DNA of 14,777 nt. It comes from Gammaproteobacteria bacterium. Its GTDB lineage: Bacteria; Pseudomonadota; Gammaproteobacteria; Pseudomonadales; Azotimanducaceae. Position 1 is the first letter of the stretch; the number at the start of each line of letters is the position of its first letter. Location of the stretch: NCBI GenBank assembly GCA_002694945.1, contig NZNP01000075.1, positions 7,823 through 22,599 on the forward strand. The letters are read 5' to 3'. A program made the position numbers and the translations under genes. A model generated the notes under the pieces. It had not been told where the DNA came from and searched no databases. It was given only the letters and a program-made list of their open reading frames with translations. Positions 5,609 through 12,909 of this stretch are shown piece after piece.

Positions 5609-5755
5609 ATGAAAAAAACTCAAAAAATATTTTTGTTATGGTTTGTTTTGGTTGTTGTGTGGAACTTTGGGGTTCCTAAGGCTGAGCCAATTTGCGATGT
5701 TATTGTTGCTGTTGTTCTGTCAGCTTTAGCTAGCTTTTTAGGAAAAGGGCAATAG
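5609..5755 (+). CDS. 48-aa predicted membrane peptide, translationally coupled to the phosphodiesterase
   Basis: An ORF of 48 codons, too short for most gene finders. It starts MKKTQKIFLLWFVLVVVWNF, a basic end followed by a hydrophobic helix (7-22). A break, GVPKAEPICD, follows, then a second hydrophobic segment IVAVVLSALASFLG (32-45) ending GKGQ. The layout predicts two short membrane helices with both ends inside. Its TAG stop shares the G with the GTG start of the downstream gene (TAGTG), a 1-nt overlap that is good evidence that it is translated and coupled. I cannot name the family. It may be a small accessory subunit or regulator of the neighbouring membrane phosphodiesterase, but that is inferred only from position. 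Its ATG has no clear Shine-Dalgarno sequence. Confidence 0.65.
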   Translation: MKKTQKIFLLWFVLVVVWNFGVPKAEPICDVIVAVVLSALASFLGKGQ

Positions 5756-6570
5756 TGTTTTCTTTAGAAATTATATTATTAATGGCAGTATTAGGAGTTG
5801 TGTTCGTGGTTTTTTTTGTTAGCGCATACATCTTTTTTGTTTATAAGTGGAGTCGGCCACAGTCTTATTATTATAAAGATAGGCCCTTTATTTTTGGACA
5901 TAGAGGCTCTCCAACGAAAGCGACAGAAAATACAATAGAGTCTTTTGAGGAGTCCATCAAACAAGGGGTTGACGGCCTAGAGTTTGACATTAGACTGACA
6001 AAAGATAAAAAGATTGTTATTTTTCATGATTCAAACCTTCAAAGGCTGCTTGAGGTAGATTTAAAAATTAAAGACTTAAACTATAGTCAGCTTAAACAAT
6101 ATTTCTTTAAAGACAAAACACGCATCCCTCTGCTGGATGAAATTGTGCCGCTAATTAGCAAGGTTAGAGCAATTAACATCGAAATAAAATCAGAGGGGAC
6201 TTATTCTGGCCATGGAGTTATAGGCCCGCTTATAAAATTTTTAAATACTCACAACATTGATCATAAGATTGTAGTGTCGAGTTTTAATCCATTTATATTG
6301 TGGAGGCTTAAGAGAAAAAGACCTCAAACAATCATAGGGCTCCTATATATTCGAAAGAAGTTTTTTACAACCTGGGACAACATGGTGTGGATGATGAGAT
6401 TAAGGCCCGATAATTTACACATTCATTATTCTTTATTAGACAGCTGGGTTGTTAGGTGGGCGCGCAAAAAAGGAATGCGCATTAATAGCTATACAATAAA
6501 CGACAAGAAGGTGTTTGACTTGGCAAAAATTGATGGAGTATTTACTGATAACATCGAATATCTAAAATAA
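5755..6570 (+). CDS. Membrane-anchored glycerophosphodiester phosphodiesterase (GDPD family)
   Basis: A 271-aa protein of the GDPD/UgpQ TIM-barrel family, which hydrolyses glycerophosphodiesters to glycerol-3-phosphate and an alcohol, normally with a metal ion. An N-terminal transmembrane helix (about 4-30) precedes the barrel, so the enzyme is tethered to a membrane. Catalytic motifs are intact: GHRG (48-51) with His49 and Arg50, Glu58-Asn-Thr, GLEFDIRLTKD (74-84) with metal ligands Glu76 and Asp78, and FHD (90-92) with His91. Glu143 and Lys145 lie in NIEIK, and GVFTDN is near the C-terminus. The start is GTG, overlapping the stop of the 48-aa peptide gene, with AAGGG five nt upstream. Likely roles are phospholipid turnover or recovery of phosphate and glycerol-3-phosphate. 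The NAD genes follow after 36 nt, perhaps on the same transcript. Confidence 0.93.
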   Translation: MFSLEIILLMAVLGVVFVVFFVSAYIFFVYKWSRPQSYYYKDRPFIFGHRGSPTKATENTIESFEESIKQGVDGLEFDIRLTKDKKIVIFHDSNLQRLLEVDLKIKDLNYSQLKQYFFKDKTRIPLLDEIVPLISKVRAINIEIKSEGTYSGHGVIGPLIKFLNTHNIDHKIVVSSFNPFILWRLKRKRPQTIIGLLYIRKKFFTTWDNMVWMMRLRPDNLHIHYSLLDSWVVRWARKKGMRINSYTINDKKVFDLAKIDGVFTDNIEYLK

Positions 6571-6606
6571 TGTAGATTATCACACAAATTTCTTAAATGG
6601 TGAGCA

Positions 6607-7518
6607 ATGCTTGAAACAATTAAAGAGTTAAAAGAAAAACATAATGCGGTAATACTGGCTCATTATTATCAAGAGCCAGAAATTCAAGATATGGCAGATT
6701 TTGTTGGCGATAGTTTAGAATTATCAAGAAAAGCCGCAGGAACAGATGCGGATGTTATTTTGTTTTGTGGTGTTCATTTTATGGCAGAAACTGCAAAAAT
6801 TGTAAACCCTAGAAAAAAAGTTATCATACCAGATATGGACGCAGGCTGCTCTCTAGCCGACAGCGCTCCTCCAGAATTATTTAAAAAGTGGGTAGAAAAA
6901 TACCCCGGCTACGTTGTTGTTTCTTATATTAACTGTTCGGCAGAAGTTAAGGCCTTGTCGGATATTATTTGTACATCAGCTAACGCAAAAAAAGTTGTTG
7001 AGTCAATTCCAAAAGATAAAAAAATTCTTTTTGCTCCAGACCGATTTTTAGGAAAATATGTTATAAAAGAAACAGGACGAGATATGGTTCTTTGGAACGG
7101 CTCGTGTCAAGTTCATGAAATTTTTTCAGAAAGAGAGCTTGTTAGGCTTAAGGCGGAGCATGAAAAGGCCAAGGTTTTAGCCCACCCTGAGTGCGAGGAA
7201 AGCATCCTAATGCATGCTGATTTTATTGGTTCAACAAGTGCGCTTATTAAAAATGTCAACGAAACAGACGATCAAAAATATATTATTGCAACAGAGCCTG
7301 GAGTAATTCATCAAATGCAAAAGCAAAACCCCGGGAAAGAATTTATTCCACTTCCATCAAATGATGGCTGTGCATGTAATGAGTGTCCGCATATGCGGCT
7401 AAACACCATGGAAAAGATTGTAGAAACTTTAAGAAATCTTGATAATGAAATTACGCTTGATGAAAGCGTTAGAGCAAAGGCGCTAAAGCCGCTTAATAGA
7501 ATGCTTGAAATAGTATGA
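6607..7518 (+). CDS. nadA: Quinolinate synthase A ([4Fe-4S] enzyme)
   Basis: NadA condenses iminoaspartate with dihydroxyacetone phosphate to quinolinate, the second step of de novo NAD synthesis. At 303 aa it is the compact form, similar in length to the Thermotoga enzyme. The three cluster cysteines are Cys81 (AGCSLADS), Cys167 (GSCQVHE) and one in the C-terminal CACNEC (Cys255/257/260), which has the CxCxxC pattern. Substrate-site residues are also in place: AHYYQEPE with His19 and Tyr21, Tyr107, and AHPECEE with His193 and Glu195. The ATG follows GGTGAG at a good distance. The stop codon overlaps the nadC start by 4 nt (ATGA), so the genes are coupled. The oxygen-sensitive cluster would need the organism's Fe-S assembly system, not seen here. 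Confidence 0.97.
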   Translation: MLETIKELKEKHNAVILAHYYQEPEIQDMADFVGDSLELSRKAAGTDADVILFCGVHFMAETAKIVNPRKKVIIPDMDAGCSLADSAPPELFKKWVEKYPGYVVVSYINCSAEVKALSDIICTSANAKKVVESIPKDKKILFAPDRFLGKYVIKETGRDMVLWNGSCQVHEIFSERELVRLKAEHEKAKVLAHPECEESILMHADFIGSTSALIKNVNETDDQKYIIATEPGVIHQMQKQNPGKEFIPLPSNDGCACNECPHMRLNTMEKIVETLRNLDNEITLDESVRAKALKPLNRMLEIV

Positions 7519-8372
7519 TAAGACACAAGCAAATCACAACACTAAGCCCAAATTTTGTAAACAAAAAACTAAAAGAATTTTTCAAAGAAGACGAGATTAC
7601 AGAAGACATCACTACAAAGGCAACCCAAAAAGATAATAAAATAGTAGAGGCTAGTTTTGTGGCAAAAGAAAGAATGGTGTTTGCTGGGAAAGAAATTATA
7701 ATTCAAGGTTTTCAAGAATGTAAATTAATAGCAATTAAAAATGATGGAGAAGAAGTTGAAAAAGGCAGTGTAATAGCAAAGCTAGAAGGGCCCATTGATA
7801 TTATTTTAAAAAAAGAACGTGTGATTTTAAACTTGTTGCAAAGGCTTAGCGGCATAGCTTCAACAACTAAAAGATTAAAAAATAAATTAGAAAAGAACTG
7901 CGTTCAACTTCTTGATACCAGAAAAACAACCCCGGGATTAAGGCGGTTTGAAAAGTTTGCAGTTTATGTAGGAGGAGGAACAAATCATAGATTTAGCTTA
8001 AAAGATGCGGTTATGATTAAAGACAACCACTTAATAGGAAGCTCCTCTTTAAGCAAAGCGGTTGAAAGCGCAGTAAAACAAAACCCAGGAAAAGACATTG
8101 AAGTAGAGGTTGATACTAAAGCGCAACTTAGAGAAGCCTTAGAGACGAGGGCAACATCTATACTTCTTGATAATTTTTCACCAAAAGCCCTGCCAGATAC
8201 TATTAATTATATCAGGTCTCATAAAAAAGGATCAGATGTTTATGTTGAGCTTTCAGGGGGAATTAATGAAAGCAATATTGATAAATATAACATTCAAGGG
8301 GTAGATGGAATTTCAATAGGGGCCCTAACACACAATATTTCAAGCAAAGACATTAGCTTAGATTTAAAATGA
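7515..8372 (+). CDS. nadC: Nicotinate-nucleotide pyrophosphorylase (quinolinate phosphoribosyltransferase)
   Basis: A 285-aa NadC that converts quinolinate and PRPP to nicotinic acid mononucleotide, CO2 and pyrophosphate, the third step of NAD synthesis. Characteristic blocks are present in order: QRLSGIAS (109-116), DTRKTTPGLR (134-143), GGGTNHRFSLKDAVMIKDNH (153-172) with the Arg/His/Lys that bind quinolinate, EVEVDT (196-201), LLDNFSP (217-223), and VELSGGI plus ISIGAL at the phosphate site. The length matches the family. The ATG lies within the nadA stop (ATGA) and its own stop overlaps nadB in the same way, so nadA-nadC-nadB is one translationally coupled set. There is no sign of damage. 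Confidence 0.97.
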   Translation: MIRHKQITTLSPNFVNKKLKEFFKEDEITEDITTKATQKDNKIVEASFVAKERMVFAGKEIIIQGFQECKLIAIKNDGEEVEKGSVIAKLEGPIDIILKKERVILNLLQRLSGIASTTKRLKNKLEKNCVQLLDTRKTTPGLRRFEKFAVYVGGGTNHRFSLKDAVMIKDNHLIGSSSLSKAVESAVKQNPGKDIEVEVDTKAQLREALETRATSILLDNFSPKALPDTINYIRSHKKGSDVYVELSGGINESNIDKYNIQGVDGISIGALTHNISSKDISLDLK

Positions 8373-9919
8373 AACAAGAAAAAACAGATATTTTAATCAT
8401 AGGTCTTGGTCTAGCTGGAATGACTGCAGCTATTACAGCAGCCGGAACGGGAAAAAAAGTTACTATCATAACCAAAACAAAAAATTTGTCATCTGGAAGC
8501 ACTCCTTGGGCCCAAGGGGGCATTGTTTATAAAGGGCTTAACGATTCTACAGAAAAATTAAAAAACGATATTTTAAAAGCTGGGGCAGACCATTGCTGGG
8601 AAGAGGCTGTTGACCACCTCTGTAAACACGGACCAAGGCTAGTAAAAAAATTTTTAATTGATACTTTAGGGGCAGAGTTTGATAAAAAAGAAGGAAGTCT
8701 AAGCCGGGTGTCTGAGGGAGCGCATAGCGAACCAAGAGTTATTTATAAAGAAGATCAAACCGGCCAAAGCATACATCAAGCTGCGTTGGCGCGCTTGCAA
8801 CAGCTAGACAATGTTAAAATTTTAGTTGACCATACGGCTATAGATTTGTTAACGTTTTCTCACCACTCTACAGCATCAACCGATATTTATAAAAAACCCG
8901 CATGTTTTGGCGCGATGGTTTTAGATAATAAAAACGATCAGGTTGTTGCAATGCATGCATCAAAAACAATTCTAGCTAGTGGTGGAATAGGCCAGCTGTT
9001 TCTTCATACAACAAATCCAAAAGAGGCAACGGGCGATGGGGTTGCGATGGCCTGGAGGGCCGGAGCACGCTGCTTTAATTTGCACTACATTCAATTTCAC
9101 CCAACAGCGCTGTATCATCCGTCCGGAAGATTTTTAATATCTGAAGCCCTTCGTGGAGAAGGTGCAAAATTAATCAACTCTCAAGGACTTGAGTTTATGA
9201 AAAACTATGATTCAAGAGGAGCGCTCGCACCAAGAGACATTGTATCTAGGTCAATACACACAGAGATGCTAAAAGATGAGACAGATTGTATGTTTTTAGA
9301 TATATCTCACAAAGAAGCTGAGTGGGTCTTTAAGAGATTTCCAACAATCTACAAGCATTGTTTATCAAAAGGCATTGATATTACAAAAGAACCCGTTCCA
9401 ATTGTGCCTGCGGCGCACTATAGCTGTGGGGGTGTTGGAGTAAATCTTGTTGGAAAAACATCTTTGAAGCGACTTTATGCCGTTGGAGAGGTTGCGTGTA
9501 GCGGGGTGCATGGAGCCAATAGGCTAGCAAGCACATCCCTGTTAGAGTGTTTGGTTTGGGGATATTTTGCAGGTAAAGACGCTTTAGAAAGTAAAGACGA
9601 TGATAATTATTTTCCCCCGCTTGCAAGCTGGAAACAAGGGAAAGGTCTAATAGATAAAGCTCAAATAGCGCAGGAGTGGTATACGATTAAAAGCACAATG
9701 TGGAACTTCGCAGGATTAATTCGATCGCAATCCAAGTTACACGCAGCAATGAATATTTTAAGAAATCTTCAGTCAGAAGTTGAACAAGTTTATCAAAGCA
9801 GCAAGCTAGACAAAAACATTATTTCTTTAAGAAATGGCGCACAAACAGCCTTAGCTATTATTGCTTCTGGTATAGAATCAAGAGAAAGCAGAGGAACACA
9901 CTACGTAGAAGGCCGATAG
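8369..9919 (+). CDS. nadB: L-aspartate oxidase
   Basis: NadB is the FAD enzyme that oxidises L-aspartate to iminoaspartate, the first committed step of NAD synthesis, feeding NadA. The 516-aa protein has the N-terminal dinucleotide fold GLGLAG (12-17), the FAD-contacting PWAQGG (46-51), and GAHSEPRV...DQTG (117-132). The active-site His244 (QFHPTALYHP), LRGEGAKLI, the Arg289-containing APRDIVSR and His350 (AAHYSCGGVGV) are present, as are the flavin-binding GEVACSGVHGANRLASTSL (373-391) and a C-terminal helical domain. It belongs to the succinate dehydrogenase/fumarate reductase flavoprotein superfamily, but the context is plainly NadB. The C-terminus ends SRGTHYVEGR, a little shorter than usual, because the last 19 nt overlap the convergent panC gene. 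Confidence 0.97.
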   Translation: MKQEKTDILIIGLGLAGMTAAITAAGTGKKVTIITKTKNLSSGSTPWAQGGIVYKGLNDSTEKLKNDILKAGADHCWEEAVDHLCKHGPRLVKKFLIDTLGAEFDKKEGSLSRVSEGAHSEPRVIYKEDQTGQSIHQAALARLQQLDNVKILVDHTAIDLLTFSHHSTASTDIYKKPACFGAMVLDNKNDQVVAMHASKTILASGGIGQLFLHTTNPKEATGDGVAMAWRAGARCFNLHYIQFHPTALYHPSGRFLISEALRGEGAKLINSQGLEFMKNYDSRGALAPRDIVSRSIHTEMLKDETDCMFLDISHKEAEWVFKRFPTIYKHCLSKGIDITKEPVPIVPAAHYSCGGVGVNLVGKTSLKRLYAVGEVACSGVHGANRLASTSLLECLVWGYFAGKDALESKDDDNYFPPLASWKQGKGLIDKAQIAQEWYTIKSTMWNFAGLIRSQSKLHAAMNILRNLQSEVEQVYQSSKLDKNIISLRNGAQTALAIIASGIESRESRGTHYVEGR

Positions 9920-10746
9920 GTAAAATTATCAATTAAGCGCACCTCGTTATAATATATGGCACAGCTTACAAGAAGCTCTTTTGATGTAATTTCTTCTAGT
10001 TCATTTAAGCTTTCGCTGCATGCAAGAGAAATATAATCAAGGGTAAAGCTTGAAAAATTTGCAATGTGCGCCTTAAACAACTCTTTTAAAACAGCAGGAC
10101 GCTTTTCTCCTAATTTTAGAGCATTCTTTATTAATAACAATCCCTGATATATATTTGAAGCATAATTTCTTTCTTCTTTGGATAAATATTGATTTCTAGA
10201 GCTTAAAGCAAGTCCAGCTTTATTTCGAATGGTTGGACACGGAACAAGCTTGATGTTGTAGCCCTCATTTAAAATAAGCTGTTTAATAACTCGTAATTGT
10301 TGAGCGTCTTTTTCTCCAAAAAAAGTATGAGTGGGAGAAACAACGTTAAAAAGCTTTGAAACAATAGTAGAAACGCCATAAAAAAAATGAGGTCGCGAGA
10401 CCCCCTCTAGTTTGTTAAACAGACCAGAAGGGCGAACCTCTATATCACCTACTTTTTTGTACATTTCTTCTTCAGTAGGCAAGAAAAGCACATCGACACT
10501 CAAATCCTGTAAACCTTTCATATCTAAGTCTAAAGTTTTAGGATAGGAGTTTAAATCTTCGTTTGGAGCAAACTGAGTTGGATTAATAAAAATGGAAACA
10601 ACAGTTTTATTACAGATTTTTTTAGAGGCTTTAATTAACGAAAAGTGGCCTTCGTGTAAGGCCCCCATTGTTGGAACAAAACCAACAGACTTAGAAACAG
10701 CTTTTCTCCAGGCAGAAAGGCTAGACGCGCTTTTAATAATTTTCAT
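9901..10746 (-). CDS. panC: Pantothenate synthetase (pantoate-beta-alanine ligase)
   Basis: PanC joins pantoate and beta-alanine with ATP to form pantothenate, the coenzyme A precursor. The 281-aa protein has the nucleotidyltransferase fold signatures PTMGALHEGH (25-34, HIGH-like), FINPTQF (53-59), FFGEKDAQQLRVIKQL (142-157) and LALSSRN (179-185, KMSKS-equivalent). One variation is visible: the usual RPxHFxGV segment reads RPHFFYGV (118-125), so the conserved His is displaced by one position. The reading frame is intact on both sides, and an eight-T run encodes this stretch. The ATG directly abuts the panB stop (TAAATG). It is the last gene of panD-panB-panC, and its 3' end overlaps the convergent nadB by 19 nt with no separate terminator visible. 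Confidence 0.97.
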   Translation of the reverse strand: MKIIKSASSLSAWRKAVSKSVGFVPTMGALHEGHFSLIKASKKICNKTVVSIFINPTQFAPNEDLNSYPKTLDLDMKGLQDLSVDVLFLPTEEEMYKKVGDIEVRPSGLFNKLEGVSRPHFFYGVSTIVSKLFNVVSPTHTFFGEKDAQQLRVIKQLILNEGYNIKLVPCPTIRNKAGLALSSRNQYLSKEERNYASNIYQGLLLIKNALKLGEKRPAVLKELFKAHIANFSSFTLDYISLACSESLNELEEITSKELLVSCAIYYNEVRLIDNFTYRPST

Positions 10747-11520
10747 TTAAGGTTTTTGAATATCTTTTTTATAGTTTTTGGCAGCACGAAGCATTTTGGT
10801 GTAAAGGCTGTCTTTTTGCATGGCGTGTTTAGGAGGCTTTTCTTTTGAAAGACCCATAATATCATGATAGACTTGAATTTGCCCATCACATTTTAAACCA
10901 GAGCCAATACCAATTGTTGGAATGCTTAATAAAGCGGTGATTTCTTCAGCTAAGTTTTCAGGAATACACTCTAACACAACACTAAAAGCACCGCTATTTT
11001 CAACAGCCCTAGCGTCATCAATGATTTTTTTTGCATCATCTGGAGTTTTTCCCTGAATTTTATATCCTGAAAGCTGATGAAAGGATTGCGGAGTTAGCCC
11101 AACATGCCCCATTACAGGAATTCCTACGCCAACCAAAGACTCAATTTGGCTAGCCATATTTTGTCCGCCCTCTAATTTGACAGCTCCTGCCCCTCCGTTT
11201 TTAATAAGCAAGCCAGCATTTAATATGGTTTGTTCAATCGAGGCTTGATAGGACAAAAAAGGAAGGTCTGCAACGATTAAAGAAGTTTTGTTAGATCTAG
11301 AAACAGCCTTAACTACAAGAAGCATTTCCTCCATCGATACAGGGATTGTTGTATCATAACCAAAAACGACCATAGAGGCGCTATCTCCAACTAAAACAAC
11401 AGGAATTTCAGCATCATCACAAACTTGAGCAGAAACACAGTCGTAAGCTGTTAAAGCAACAAAGGGGTCTTTTTTGTTTTTAAAGTTTTTTATTTCTTGA
11501 ATTGTTATTTTGTTAATCAA
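10747..11520 (-). CDS. panB: 3-methyl-2-oxobutanoate hydroxymethyltransferase
   Basis: PanB transfers a hydroxymethyl group from 5,10-methylene-tetrahydrofolate to ketoisovalerate, giving ketopantoate. The 257-aa TIM-barrel protein shows the family blocks: LTAYDCVSAQ (23-32), LVGDSASMV (43-51) with metal ligand Asp45, ADLPF with Asp84, VKLEGG with Lys115 and Glu117, MGHVGLTPQS (137-146), LECIP with the catalytic Glu184, and IGIGSG plus CDGQIQVYHDIMG (211-223). Length is normal. It overlaps panD by 8 nt and abuts panC. No panE/ilvC-like ketopantoate reductase is in the window, so that step is encoded elsewhere. Confidence 0.97.
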   Translation of the reverse strand: MINKITIQEIKNFKNKKDPFVALTAYDCVSAQVCDDAEIPVVLVGDSASMVVFGYDTTIPVSMEEMLLVVKAVSRSNKTSLIVADLPFLSYQASIEQTILNAGLLIKNGGAGAVKLEGGQNMASQIESLVGVGIPVMGHVGLTPQSFHQLSGYKIQGKTPDDAKKIIDDARAVENSGAFSVVLECIPENLAEEITALLSIPTIGIGSGLKCDGQIQVYHDIMGLSKEKPPKHAMQKDSLYTKMLRAAKNYKKDIQKP

Positions 11521-11863
11521 TGATTTCGTTTTTATTGTTTACTTTAATAATTGTAGGTTTAAATTTTGATACTTCGTCGCAGTCTAAGGCGCAATATGAT
11601 AAAATAATAACACAATCTTGAGGTCTAATAAGGTGAGCAGCAGCTCCGTTGATGCAAATTTCCTTAGAACCAGGAGGGGCAACAATAACATATGTTTCAA
11701 CTCTAGAGCCATTGGTAATGTTAAGAACATGCACCTTTTCATACTCATGTAATCCTGCCGCGTCCATAAGCTCTCTATCAATAGTGATAGAACCCTCATA
11801 TTCTAAGTTTGCGTCAGTTACTGTGGCTCGATGAATTTTGGACTTTAAAAACTTTGTTTTCAT
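11513..11863 (-). CDS. panD: Aspartate 1-decarboxylase (pyruvoyl proenzyme)
   Basis: PanD decarboxylates aspartate to beta-alanine for PanC. The 116-aa proenzyme shows KSKIHRATVTDANLEYEGSI: the self-cleavage site is Gly24-Ser25, exactly as in the well-studied enzymes, so Ser25 should become the pyruvoyl group of the alpha chain. Other family features are LHEYEKVHVLNITNGSR (38-54), TYVI, the GAAAHL block, and DCVIILSY. The length is only slightly under the usual about 126. It leads the operon: the stop overlaps the panB start by 8 nt, and a candidate promoter lies 28 nt upstream. No Shine-Dalgarno sequence is seen before the ATG, only AT-rich sequence. Confidence 0.97.
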   Translation of the reverse strand: MKTKFLKSKIHRATVTDANLEYEGSITIDRELMDAAGLHEYEKVHVLNITNGSRVETYVIVAPPGSKEICINGAAAHLIRPQDCVIILSYCALDCDEVSKFKPTIIKVNNKNEIID

Positions 11864-11890
11864 GATTATTAAATAAAATTAATTGCTAAT

Positions 11891-11920
11891 AATATAACTT
11901 AAAAAGCAAACTTTATTCAA
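11891..11920 (-). promoter_or_regulatory. Candidate promoter of panD-panB-panC
   Basis: On the minus strand, TTGAAT (11920-11915) and TATATT (11896-11891) are separated by 18 nt and lie upstream of panD inside the 136-bp divergent gap. The matches are fair (4 of 6 and 5 of 6). AT-rich surroundings make such matches easy, so confidence is modest. The rest of the gap (11921-11999) must hold the promoter of the rightward lipoprotein gene, but no clear hexamers stand out there. Confidence 0.35.
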
Positions 11921-11999
11921 AATGATTTTACTTAATTTTTTAATAGATTCTTTATTACTATCTTAACTAAATTATTGAATCACAATTAAGGTATCTAAA

Positions 12000-12878
12000 A
12001 TGAACAAAGGAACAATAAACATCATATTTTATATGTTGATAACTATCTTGGTATCTAGTTGCGGCTCTTTGGGCGCCAAAAAACTTCAAGAACCAAACAA
12101 CAAAAAACAATCTGAGGCAAAAGAGGGCGACCCATTTGTAGATGAAGTAAATCAAAGAATTATGGATAACAAAATTGATAATGCTGTTATTGTAAGCGGA
12201 GACAATGCTGACGAGTTGGTGCTATTAAAATCTAAAGTGAAATACCTAGAAACAGTGATAAACAAGGGTCCAGGAGACACTAAAGAGCTGTTTAGTAATC
12301 CATACTCTTTATTTAATCAACAAATTGTAATGGACAACGGAACAGTTTATTATGGAAGCGTTGTATACCAAGACGATCAGGTTGTAACAATAGAAACCTT
12401 GATTGGCAAACTAAATTTAGACAGACAAAGAGTAATGAGAGTTCTATCTCATCAAGCTTCAGAAAATGAAACACCTATTTTTGAAGAAATTGATTTTGAT
12501 GATAATATTGATCTTATTGATGATGGAAATCTTTTGTATGAAAGCCCAGCTGAAGTTGTTTTGTCTGGCAACATTGCAACTTCTTTTGACGACAAAGGCA
12601 ACACGGTATTAAAAGGCCAAGTAAAGAACGTAGGTGGAAAACGAGCAGATTTTGTAAAGCTAAATATGACTTTGTATAGAGATTGGTCAGAGCAGCTCCC
12701 TCCTAAAACGCTAACTGTTTTCGTTGATGGAACAACATTTTATTTTGATTCAGATAGCACGAAAATGTCAAATTCAAGCGTTGAGCCAAAAGCAACCGCA
12801 GACTTTTCGTTGGTCATTCCAGAAAGCTTTGGAACTTTAATGAGCTGGAAATATAATATTGATTTTGAGCAATATTAA
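12000..12878 (+). CDS. Lipoprotein with an FxLYD-like C-terminal domain, function unknown
   Basis: A 292-aa predicted lipoprotein. A hydrophobic signal ends in the lipobox Val18-Ser-Ser-Cys21, with Gly at +2, so it should be lipidated at Cys21 and probably reach the outer membrane. A charged, low-complexity linker (27-60) follows. Residues 107-149 form a small beta domain (IVMDNGTVYYGSVV...QVVTIETLIGKLNL) resembling SH3/Sm-like modules with a 'tag, write, check' strand rhythm. An acidic segment (161-178) follows. Residues 188-290 look like an FxLYD-type beta-sandwich (LKGQVKNVGGKRADFVKLNM), a fold common in envelope proteins and often of unknown role. It is followed after 31 nt by the barrel-TPR gene and then motA. 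AAGG lies 8 nt before the ATG. The domain names are my reading of the pattern, not a search result. Confidence 0.75.
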   Translation: MNKGTINIIFYMLITILVSSCGSLGAKKLQEPNNKKQSEAKEGDPFVDEVNQRIMDNKIDNAVIVSGDNADELVLLKSKVKYLETVINKGPGDTKELFSNPYSLFNQQIVMDNGTVYYGSVVYQDDQVVTIETLIGKLNLDRQRVMRVLSHQASENETPIFEEIDFDDNIDLIDDGNLLYESPAEVVLSGNIATSFDDKGNTVLKGQVKNVGGKRADFVKLNMTLYRDWSEQLPPKTLTVFVDGTTFYFDSDSTKMSNSSVEPKATADFSLVIPESFGTLMSWKYNIDFEQY

Positions 12879-12909
12879 TTAATAGTGTTAAAGCAAAAAA
12901 CAATCTAAT

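Noticed and set aside
6571..6606. TTATCACACA as a DnaA box before nadA
   Set aside because: Aligned to TTATNCACA it mismatches at several positions and it stands alone.
9381..9626. 81-codon minus-strand frame inside nadB
   Set aside because: Lies opposite the conserved flavin-binding region of nadB and has no plausible domain.
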